NCBI RefSeq assembly: GCF_001294335.1 | Contig: NZ_LGKG01000112.1 | Span: 124,001-188,000 of the forward strand | Direction: 5' to 3' | Length of the DNA stretch: 64,000 bases | DNA from: Streptomyces chattanoogensis | Lineage (GTDB): Bacteria; Actinomycetota; Actinomycetes; Streptomycetales; Streptomycetaceae | Shown here: one piece after another, positions 55,669-62,775 of the stretch | Layout of the letters: the number at the start of each line of letters is the position of its first letter | Numbering within the stretch: the stretch's first letter is position 1 | The notes under the pieces: generated by a model | Seen by the model: only the letters and a program-made list of their open reading frames with translations | Databases searched by the model: none | What the model was told of the DNA's origin: nothing | Program-made: the position numbers and the translations under genes

Positions 55669-55682
55669 CTACTCGCGAGTAG
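55669..55682. promoter_or_regulatory. 14-bp perfect palindrome at the NRPS start
   Basis: CTACTCGCGAGTAG ends 2 bp before the chosen start codon of the NRPS operon. It occupies the place where a ribosome-binding site would be, and no other good site is seen. It could be an operator for a dimeric repressor, or the -10 region of a leaderless transcript. Both ideas are inference; the palindrome itself is exact. Confidence 0.5.
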
Positions 55683-55927
55683 AGCCACGGCGGGGCCGGA
55701 TCGCGGGAGGGCAAAGGGAGACGAAATCACGCCAAGGCCCGCGAGCGTCCCTCAGCCGCGCATACCAGACCCGGCGGTCCGGCGATCTACCGGAGTGCCC
55801 CCCTCCGCCGGCCGGAGCGACAAGCCTCTTTACACGCCGGTTACATGGGCCGGAAGTTGTCCGAATCCGGAGGGAGGCGTATGAGGCGCATGAGGCGGGC
55901 GTTGCGGACCGGCACTCTTCCCGCTCC

Positions 55928-58900
55928 TCAGCTGCGGACTCTCTGCCGGGCTGTGTCCACGGCATCAGGGTCGACGTCCCGCGCCCGCTGGCCCATCTCG
56001 TCCCAGAACCGGCGCATACCGGCGACCGGCACCTTGCGCTGCCATGGAGCCTTCCGCCAGAACTGCAGACCGAGCCACGACCGGGGCCGCCACCACCGCA
56101 GCAGATCGTGCTGCTGCAGGCAGAAGACCTCGCTGAACTCCATCCGCAGGTCCTCGACCTTCGCCGGGTAGGGGCACATCCTCAGCCGGCACTCGTCCGT
56201 GCAGTTGGAGCCCGGCTGCGAGGCGCGCTCCGCGCCCCGTACGGGGTCCAGGCGGTTGCGGTCCCTGATCACACAGGACGGGATCTGCGTCCGCTCCTGG
56301 GAACAGAAGTCCACGACGCGGAACAGGTCCTTCGGCCGGTACGCCCGCTCGCCGAGCACCACCAGCAGCAGTACGTCCGACAGCAGTTGCTGGGCGATGG
56401 GATCGAGGGTGCTCCACCCGCTGGACGGCGGGATCCAGAGGTTGTGGGCGCGCTGGTCCCCGGGAAGACCGACCTGTGTACCCACGCCGTCGGCCGTGGC
56501 GGCGTCATCGATCCACAGATACCGCTCCGGCCGCCGGGTCTGCAGCGCGCGGACCGCCAGCTCGCCCGCCGCCTTCACCAGCGGGTGTTCCTTCTCCTTG
56601 CCGTCGCCCATGGCCAGCCACTCCTGGACCTGCCCCTGGGGATCGGAACCGTGCCCGCGGATCGGCATGTCCTCCGTGACGTCATCGGGCAGGGACCACA
56701 GCGTCAGGGCATGCAGAAGGGTCAGCCGGGTGTACCAGAACGTGCTGCGCTTCAGCATCTCCTGGGCCTGCTTGACCAGGAACTCCCGGGCCTGCCGGTC
56801 GGACTGCGGGACCGGACGGCGGTTGGCGGCGTACCTGAATCCCTGGGCAAGGGCAACGCCGAGGCCGATGTTGATGCCTGGCGTGGCCTCGGCGGCCGGA
56901 GAGCCGGATTCCCCGGTCGCGATACGTACCCAGTTCTCCAGGTCGGCGCGCGGGGTGCCGATGTGACGGGTCATCCTGGCGGAGTCGACGAGCATGGGGA
57001 GGATCCATGCCTGCAGGGTGTCGCTGTACCATCTCCGCTTCTCCGCCATGGCCTCGTGCTCGGCCCACTGCCACTCTTCCCGTTCCAGGTACCTCACCCA
57101 CACCCGCCGCCGCGCGCGGTCCATCCGCTCTCCCTGCGTCGGGTCCGACTTCGGCTTCCAGTGGCATCCGCGCTCCGGACGGTCCGTGGCGATGACCGCA
57201 TCGAGTTCGGGCTCGCGCAGAGAGTGGTACACGGCCAGGTACGCCTGCTCGCCGCCGGCTCCTATCTCCTGCACGATCCCGGCGCGCACCCGGTAGTCCA
57301 GTTCCTTGCAGCCGACCTTGAACAGTTCCAGGTACGCGGGATTGCAGCTGCGGTCGGCAGCCACCCGGCGGGCCGCCGCGCCGCACTGTTTCACCAGAGT
57401 GAGTTTCGCCTCGCGCAGCCGCACGGGGTCCTCGCCCTGTTCCAGGTCTTCCCATCTCTCCTTGATCATCTCGATGAGGCGCTGCTGTTGCGGGGCGGCC
57501 GCGACGTTGTCGATCTCCACGGCGGTGCCGAAGAGCTCCAGGGCCCTCAGGCGCGGGCTGCCACGGTCGTCAAGGCCGCCTGCCGGGGAGCTGCCGGCCT
57601 GCCACCGCCCCTGCATGTGCTCCCCCCTCTTCGCCTTCTTCAGCAGGTCCAGCGCCCGCTGCTCCAGCAGCTTGGGCAGGGTGAAGTCCGCACACGCTTC
57701 GGGTCTGCTCGCACCACAGCCACAGCTACGGCGATGACCTGCGCAGTGCCCCTTCCACGAGCGCGAGCGGAGCGTGAGGGCTATGAGGAGTTCCCGTCCG
57801 CCGGCTTCCAGGGCCGTGGCGAGGAGGCGTTCCGACGCCTTCGGACGCGACGGTGTGTCCCCGGCCGCCGGGAGGAGACGGGAACCGAGATATGCCTGCA
57901 TGATGCTGTGCTGGAAGTGGACCTTCTCCCCTTCCTCGTGGACCAGCCCCATGCGCCTGCCCCATGTGGCAGCCAGCCGGACATCGATCCGGGCTCCGTG
58001 CACCGGGACCTTCCTGTCCTCGCGCCCGTACTCGGGGCCCCAGCACTGCTGAGCCCTGACGGCCTCCATGCGGTCGTCGAACTCCTTCGGATCGCGCGAC
58101 CACCGCAGCGTCGACAGCGCCCGGTCCAGTTTCTCGGCGACGCACTGGTTCCATGCGTCGCCGTCGACAGGCCGCCCTGTGCCCACGGACGGGTCGAGTT
58201 CCCACAGCCCGACATCGGCACGGTCCGACGCCAGCCCGATGCAGGCGAGCGCGGAGAGGTACTCCACCACCACCTGTCTGGTGTCGCGGCCGATCGGCAG
58301 TTCGGGGTGGATCTCCCCGTCGACCAGCGCGTCGACCCACCTCTCCAGGAGGTCCGCCCGCAACGCCCAGCTGTCGTGGAGCATCAGGTCGGCCCCGCCC
58401 TCGTCCTGCGTCCACAGCGGCTCCAGCAGGTTCTTGCCGTGCAGATCCCTTGCGATCTGCAGGTAGAGCGGGGATTCCGACATTTTGGCGGCTTCCACGA
58501 CCCGGTCGAGCAGCATCGGGTCCGAGCGCCGGCCGCCGCTGCCGGCGATGTACTGCAGTGCCGCCTCATCGCTCAGCGGCTCCAGCTCCGTGATCGCGGC
58601 CTGCATCGCCCGCAGCGGGTCGTGCGGCCGCGAGGCGATGACCAGCGGCAGCCCCTCCTCGTCGGCCCGGGCGATCGCCTCCCGGATCAGAATGTCGCGC
58701 TGGCCGTTCACCCGGTCGTCGTGGTTGAGCGCCTCTTCCAGACCGTCGGCGAGCACCACGATCCGGTCCGTGTGCTGCCGGAGCCACCGCCAGACCCGGT
58801 CCACTTCGCCATCGGACCGGACCACCGGCCGCACGATGTCCTCGAAACGCTTACGGGCCAGCTCGGCGAAGTCCAGACGGTCCTGGGCATCGCGCAGCCG

Positions 58901-59557
58901 TACCGCTATGGGGACCGCGGCCTCCGCGGCAAGCCGCTCGGCAAGACGGACCAGTACCGCCGTCTTGCCCGTCCCGACCTTGCCGGAGACGACATGCGGA
59001 CGCCGGACCTTCCGTTCCCGCAGATTGTTCATGATCGAGTTGCAGAGCTGGTCGCGGCCGACCACCTCGCCCATCAGACTCCCTGCCGTCGGCACGAAGC
59101 GGCAGGGGTCGCTCCTCGCCCGGCTCGCACAGAACCGGCGGATCCGTCTCAGCCGCCAGTAGAGGAACAGCGCGGTCGAGGCGGCCAGCAGCAGCACCGG
59201 CATGGCCACGTCCTGCACCGCGGGCGTAACGGGAATGCGCACCAACTCCGCCGAACGGTGATGCTTCTCGCGGAGGGTGCCCACGACGCCGTCGAGCACC
59301 CACGCCACGAGCGCCAGAGCCAGGAGGGAGACGATCCAGGCTGCCAGGGTGGTCCGCCACGGATTCCACCACCGATGGGCATGGATGGCGCCCCGGCGCA
59401 GCAGCCACCGGGTACGCCAGCGCCACAGCGGAGCGACGAACCAGAGGCGAAGGTGCGCCCAGCCCTCCCTGATGACGCCGCCCTCCGGCGGCCCCGTCAC
59501 GATCCTGACCCTGGGCGGTCGGAACGTGGCCTTGGGCGGGTGGAGTTGGTGCGCCAT
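55928..59557 (-). CDS. Membrane-anchored STAND/NACHT-like NTPase
   Basis: This 1209-residue protein starts at ATG 59557 with GGAGG 8 bases upstream. The N-terminus (1-65) is basic and Pro/Trp rich. Two membrane helices lie at about 70-92 and 115-137. Walker A is SGKVGTGKTAVL (about 190), and the Walker B-like strand is RIVVLADGLEEAL (about 275). A long helical region without recognisable repeats follows. A central Cys/His cluster (GHCAGHRRSCGCGASRPEAC, about 610-630) and a C-terminal CTDECRLRMCPYP with SEVFCLQQHDLL could bind metal or nucleotide. The layout fits STAND sensors with an unknown effector. Defence or signalling is an inference. No partner gene is coupled to it. Confidence 0.75.
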   Translation of the reverse strand: MAHQLHPPKATFRPPRVRIVTGPPEGGVIREGWAHLRLWFVAPLWRWRTRWLLRRGAIHAHRWWNPWRTTLAAWIVSLLALALVAWVLDGVVGTLREKHHRSAELVRIPVTPAVQDVAMPVLLLAASTALFLYWRLRRIRRFCASRARSDPCRFVPTAGSLMGEVVGRDQLCNSIMNNLRERKVRRPHVVSGKVGTGKTAVLVRLAERLAAEAAVPIAVRLRDAQDRLDFAELARKRFEDIVRPVVRSDGEVDRVWRWLRQHTDRIVVLADGLEEALNHDDRVNGQRDILIREAIARADEEGLPLVIASRPHDPLRAMQAAITELEPLSDEAALQYIAGSGGRRSDPMLLDRVVEAAKMSESPLYLQIARDLHGKNLLEPLWTQDEGGADLMLHDSWALRADLLERWVDALVDGEIHPELPIGRDTRQVVVEYLSALACIGLASDRADVGLWELDPSVGTGRPVDGDAWNQCVAEKLDRALSTLRWSRDPKEFDDRMEAVRAQQCWGPEYGREDRKVPVHGARIDVRLAATWGRRMGLVHEEGEKVHFQHSIMQAYLGSRLLPAAGDTPSRPKASERLLATALEAGGRELLIALTLRSRSWKGHCAGHRRSCGCGASRPEACADFTLPKLLEQRALDLLKKAKRGEHMQGRWQAGSSPAGGLDDRGSPRLRALELFGTAVEIDNVAAAPQQQRLIEMIKERWEDLEQGEDPVRLREAKLTLVKQCGAAARRVAADRSCNPAYLELFKVGCKELDYRVRAGIVQEIGAGGEQAYLAVYHSLREPELDAVIATDRPERGCHWKPKSDPTQGERMDRARRRVWVRYLEREEWQWAEHEAMAEKRRWYSDTLQAWILPMLVDSARMTRHIGTPRADLENWVRIATGESGSPAAEATPGINIGLGVALAQGFRYAANRRPVPQSDRQAREFLVKQAQEMLKRSTFWYTRLTLLHALTLWSLPDDVTEDMPIRGHGSDPQGQVQEWLAMGDGKEKEHPLVKAAGELAVRALQTRRPERYLWIDDAATADGVGTQVGLPGDQRAHNLWIPPSSGWSTLDPIAQQLLSDVLLLVVLGERAYRPKDLFRVVDFCSQERTQIPSCVIRDRNRLDPVRGAERASQPGSNCTDECRLRMCPYPAKVEDLRMEFSEVFCLQQHDLLRWWRPRSWLGLQFWRKAPWQRKVPVAGMRRFWDEMGQRARDVDPDAVDTARQRVRS

Positions 59558-59789
59558 GGCCGCCACCTCCGTACGCTGCCGCCGGGAGTGGCGCTTGCGT
59601 CTGGGACGGTCGGAAGAAGCCCATCGGCATTGCGGCCCGCTGGGCGCCCGACCCCGATACTCCGGTGCGGGATGTTGCAGTGAGGCATCTCCTCCTTCCA
59701 CAGCTACCACCCCTCACCCGGCCCCGCCACCGGGCGACAAGGCCCCTTCCCTGCCTGTGACGTGGGGGCGCGGGCCCTGGAGACGGCGG

Positions 59790-60044
59790 TCATGAGCCGG
59801 CCTCTTCCGGCCACCTTTGCTGCTCCGGCTCCCATGCCTGCTGCTTCAGCGCCATACGGGCAGCCGGCGCATGGCCCGGGATGCTCGTCCAGTACGGGTG
59901 CGTGGTGATCCGTACGGACAGCCGCTGCAGCGTGCGCCGCAGAACCGTGGTCTGCGAGGGATTCTCCGTCGTGGCCAGCTGCTGATACGCGGCGTACCAG
60001 TCGCGCTGCGCCTGCAGGAGATCGTCGGGGAAGGCGTAAGGCAT
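59790..60044 (-). CDS. Conserved small hypothetical protein
   Basis: This 84-residue soluble protein starts at ATG 60044; a GTG at 60047 directly before it would add one residue. It begins MPYAFPDDLLQAQRDWYAAYQQLA and has TTVLRRTLQRLSVRITTHPYWTS as a second helix-rich block; I recognise this pattern from Streptomyces hypothetical proteins. No membrane segment or cofactor motif is visible. It may form a short helical bundle. It reads towards the STAND gene with about 230 bp between, in which I see no further gene. No function can be assigned. Confidence 0.65.
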   Translation of the reverse strand: MPYAFPDDLLQAQRDWYAAYQQLATTENPSQTTVLRRTLQRLSVRITTHPYWTSIPGHAPAARMALKQQAWEPEQQRWPEEAGS

Positions 60045-60203
60045 CACCCAAGAATTGCATCACATGTTCGAATTACGAGGCAGCACACTCAAGGGTGAAT
60101 TGAGCGCCTCGGACAGCCGCTTCGACGCTCCGGACCGGCCGCCGTCAACCCGCCCCCGCAGTACGGCGGTTCCGCCCGTTCCCCAGAGGCCGGGTCCCGC
60201 CGT

Positions 60204-60312
60204 TCACTCCTCGTCCGACACCGGTCGCAGCGAGATCAAGTTGATGCAGTACCGCTGATCAGTGGGGCCACGGCGCCCTTACCGCGCGCATCGTAGAAGC
60301 TCGGCCGGCTGA
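60204..60312 (-). pseudogene. Degenerate C-terminal scrap of msrB (copy 1)
   Basis: Read on the minus strand, the last codons give QRYCINLISLRPVSDEE and a stop at 60204-60206. These match the end of methionine sulfoxide reductase B, including its catalytic Cys. About 40 bp further, at 60282-60312, a stretch matches the FYD region of copy 2 at 61577-61793. The segment between these two parts has been deleted. It is a relic; similarity to copy 2 is about 80% by eye over the aligned part. Confidence 0.65.
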
Positions 60313-60315
60313 ACC

Positions 60316-60417
60316 ATCCGCACGGTGAGCGCAATCGCAGACGACCCGCCGTACCTCTGCGCGTACTGCCATCACCTCCGCGAAGACCAGCGGGCCGTGG
60401 GCTTCGGCCTCACATAG
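60316..60417 (+). pseudogene. Scrap of a WYL-domain gene (end of the XPB/WYL family)
   Basis: This frame encodes DDPPYLCAYCHHLREDQR, nearly identical to the C-terminus of the protein ending at 44844 (DVDPPYLYAYCHLREDQR), with one added His codon. It then diverges and stops at TAG 60415-60417. Only about 34 codons remain. It must come from a paralogous gene or a partial copy. Confidence 0.65.
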
Positions 60418-60576
60418 CGCGTCCTGGACCAACTCGGCGGAATTCCCACGGTGGAGAAACCGCACCGTGAGCCCGAAACCCACGCCTCCGTGCTCAACCC
60501 GGCCTACAGGGCAAGGCACTGCGGCAGACTCGACGGCGCGGCGGCGAACGTTCCGTCCGTGGAAAGGGAGCCATCG

Positions 60577-61299
60577 ATGAGTCCGCTGAGTCTGGAGAAG
60601 GTGCAGCAGTCTGCACCACCGCTGGTGAGCCTCTACAAGGAGGCCGGCGTCAGCCTGCGCAAGCACGGGCTGCAAGGGCAGCGGGCCACGGTGTACCTGG
60701 TGATGGACCGGTCGGGGTCGATGCGTCCGTACTACAAGGACGGGACGATGCAGCATCTGGCCGAACAGGTGCTGGCCGTCTCGGCACACCTGGACGATGA
60801 CGGTGTTGTCCCGCTGGTGTTTTTCTCCACCGATGTCGACGGGGTCCATGAGATCGGTCTGGACAACCATGCGGGGCGCATCGCTGCCTTGCACGAGCAG
60901 CTGGGCCACATGGGGCGCACCCACTACGAGGCCGGGATGGATGCTGTACTGGATCACTATCTCGCCTCGGATGCGGCCGTCCCGGCACTGGTGATCTTCC
61001 AGACCGACGGCGGACCCACCAGCCGGCGCGCCGCCGAGAAGTGGCTGTGCAAGGCGGCAGAGCTGCCACTGTTCTGGCAGTTCATCGGTTTCGGCGACCC
61101 CGACGACCGGGACTTCGAGTTTCTGCACCGGCTGGACGAACTTCCCGTACCGAGCCGCCGGATCGTCGACAACGCAGGCTTCTTCGCCGCCGGCACCGAC
61201 CCACGCTCGCTGTGCGATGCCGACCTGTACGACCGGCTTCTGGGGGAATTCCCTGCCTGGCTTGCCGCCGCCGGGCATCGCGGCATCCTGCCCCTCTGA
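60577..61299 (+). CDS. VWA-domain protein of the TerF/TerY type
   Basis: This 240-residue protein starts at ATG 60577 with AAGGGAG upstream. It consists of one von Willebrand A domain. The metal-ion-dependent adhesion site is complete: DRSGSM near residue 51, the conserved Thr in THYEAG and Asp in FQTDGGP. The text matches the VWA of tellurium-resistance TerF/TerY proteins (VYLVMDRSGSM; FGDPDDRDFEFLHRLD). These bind ligands or partners through a metal ion. The full TerD/TerC machinery is not nearby. It is flanked by two partial msrB copies, so it may have been inserted there or duplicated with them. Confidence 0.85.
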   Translation: MSPLSLEKVQQSAPPLVSLYKEAGVSLRKHGLQGQRATVYLVMDRSGSMRPYYKDGTMQHLAEQVLAVSAHLDDDGVVPLVFFSTDVDGVHEIGLDNHAGRIAALHEQLGHMGRTHYEAGMDAVLDHYLASDAAVPALVIFQTDGGPTSRRAAEKWLCKAAELPLFWQFIGFGDPDDRDFEFLHRLDELPVPSRRIVDNAGFFAAGTDPRSLCDADLYDRLLGEFPAWLAAAGHRGILPL

Positions 61300-61551
61300 T
61301 CGCTGAGGCGCGGCGGGGCAGCGGAGGACTCGCCGTACAGCACACGGGACAGGCACAGCCGACGGCGCGCGTATGCCTGGACCGCTCAGGCTTCCCTCTC
61401 GCGCAGGCAGTGCTGAGCGCCGACGGCTGTCCCGTACCTGGCCGGCCCGGCCGATACCTACGGCCCGGGCGGGCGCTGGGCCTGCCGCAGGGTGCCGGCC
61501 CTCAGAAAGCGGCACATCTTCACGGGCACGAGAGGACGCTGAGCCCCACCG

Positions 61552-61587
61552 CTCACGTCTCGTCTCACGTCTCGTCTCACGTCTCGT
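61552..61587 (+). repeat. Three perfect tandem 12-mers at the msrB end
   Basis: CTCACGTCTCGT is repeated three times without change (61552-61563, 61564-61575, 61576-61587). On the minus strand each unit encodes Asp-Glu-Thr-stop, so the truncated msrB ends in the first unit. It probably arose by replication slippage and expanded the stop region. Confidence 0.8.
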
Positions 61588-61793
61588 CCGGAACCAGCCG
61601 CAGCGAGATCGAGTTGATGCAGTACCGCTGGTCCGTGGGCGTCGGGTAGCCCTCCCCCTCAAAGACATGCCCCAGGTGAGACCCGCACTTCGCGCAGCGG
61701 ACCTCCGTCCGCACCATCCCGTGCGAACGATCGGACACAAGCTCCACGGCGTCCGTATCGCGCGGATCGTAGAAGCTCGGCCAGCCGTGACCC
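61577..61793 (-). pseudogene. Truncated msrB (methionine sulfoxide reductase B), copy 2
   Basis: The minus-strand frame carries the C-terminal half of Msr[18 protein letters not shown], the zinc pair [12 protein letters not shown] and the catalytic Cys in [12 protein letters not shown]. The N-terminal half, with the first CxxC zinc pair, is missing. The gene could not make a normal enzyme, which is about 130-150 residues. The frame stays open to about 61903 but the extra codons overlap the PIN gene and look meaningless. Together with copy 1 it brackets the VWA gene. Confidence 0.75.
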
Positions 61794-61832
61794 GTTACCC
61801 CCAGGAGCCAGAGGAGTTCACTTCCGCCACGC

Positions 61833-62318
61833 TCACACCGGGACGATGTGAGCGTCCGGCGGCTGCAGCACCTCCAGGTACGCGTGGATGTCATCCGGGT
61901 CACTGGTGAAGATCACCGCGCTGCGGTGCCGGGCAGCAGCCGGCGCCACCCACACGTCCACCGCGTCCGAGCGCTTCTTCGCCGGCATTGCCGCCTGCCC
62001 GAGCATCGTCGCGATGCGCCGCCAATCGGCGGCATCCGGGCCAGTCGCGCAGGTCAGACACTCCGGCCGACCCGCCTTCGCCTCCTGTATCGCCGACTCG
62101 GCCGACCGGGCCTGCGACACCGTGCACTCTTTCGATGCCCCGGCCAGAGCGTGCACCAGGGCCGGGTCGGCACGCCAGACCTGCGTCAGAACAGGCCCGA
62201 GCACCAGCGTACGGTGCGGGGAGGTGCGCAGCCCTTCGTGCAGAGCGACCGCTTTGGCCTTTCGGTCGGCAGGAGCGATCAGCATGCCGGAGTCGTACAC
62301 CGGCGCCCGCCCACTCAC
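61833..62318 (-). CDS. PIN-domain toxin-like nuclease
   Basis: This 161-residue protein starts at GTG 62318. The first active-site Asp is in YDSGMLIA (about residue 9). Further acidic residues are in KRSDAVDVW (about 118-122) and [15 protein letters not shown] (about 138-144), giving the four-acidic-residue PIN pocket. Such proteins are Mg-dependent RNases, usually held in check by an antitoxin encoded directly upstream. Here that upstream gene is broken by two frameshifts (62319-62600). The nuclease itself looks complete. It may be silent, inactive or regulated otherwise. Confidence 0.75.
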   Translation of the reverse strand: MSGRAPVYDSGMLIAPADRKAKAVALHEGLRTSPHRTLVLGPVLTQVWRADPALVHALAGASKECTVSQARSAESAIQEAKAGRPECLTCATGPDAADWRRIATMLGQAAMPAKKRSDAVDVWVAPAAARHRSAVIFTSDPDDIHAYLEVLQPPDAHIVPV

Positions 62319-62600
62319 GCGGCGTGGCCGCGACGTCCGGCTTCCCCGCCGATGCTCACCACGCACCAGCGCCTCATCGACCTCTGGGCACTCCTGCTCG
62401 GTCAGCTCCCCCGCCTGGGCCGTCGGCTCCATAGTCGCAACCAGCCTCTTCTTCCACCCGCGCGACCAGCGTATCCACCCCCGCGAACTGCTCTGGCATC
62501 GCTCTCCGACATCTGCCGCGTCGCCGCGTGCACCAGGTATGCCGAGACGTCCATACCTGCCCGCTCCGCATGCGACGACCGGACCAACCCGAAGTGGACT
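62319..62600 (-). pseudogene. Frameshifted antitoxin of the PIN toxin
   Basis: Antitoxin text is found in order in three frames of the minus strand. AERAGMDVSAYLVHAATRQM comes first (about 62600-62495), MPEQFAGVDTLVARVEEEAG next (about 62500-62430), and EPTAQAGELTEQECPEVDEA last (about 62430-62330), running into the toxin start. Two single-base indels would restore one ORF of ribbon-helix-helix-like antitoxin type. The order and joint with the toxin make the interpretation strong, but sequencing errors are possible. Confidence 0.6.
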
Positions 62601-62775
62601 CCCCGGAGGCCGACCCCTCGGGTGGCTCGCCGACAAGCCGTTGAGCGGGGCTGACTCGTGCTCCGCGCCGCTCGCCGACATGATCCGCCGTTGCTGGAGC
62701 CCGGCTCGGCACCGGTCGGCGACTGGCACAATGCATCGAAAAACCACGGGAGTTCACGGGGACGGGGGATGCGTC

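Noticed and set aside
55598..59683. A 1361-codon open frame on the plus strand across the STAND and NRPS start regions
   Set aside because: It is antisense to the STAND gene, crosses intergenic DNA, and has a low-complexity Pro/Gly/Arg translation without family motifs. Such long antisense frames are expected at this GC content.
60045..60576. A possible new small gene between the hypothetical gene and the VWA gene
   Set aside because: The only recognisable content is the msrB and WYL scraps; the rest (about 60418-60560) gives no credible start, ribosome-binding site or motif.
61300..61576. A plus-strand frame (about 61373-61530) in the gap after the VWA gene
   Set aside because: The translation is Arg/Pro/Gly rich with no similarity to known families and no ribosome-binding site. 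I see only spacer and the tandem 12-mers.
60259..61740. A 493-codon minus-strand frame across the VWA gene
   Set aside because: Most of it is antisense to the VWA gene. Only its far ends contain msrB-like text, which is already explained by the two msrB remnants.
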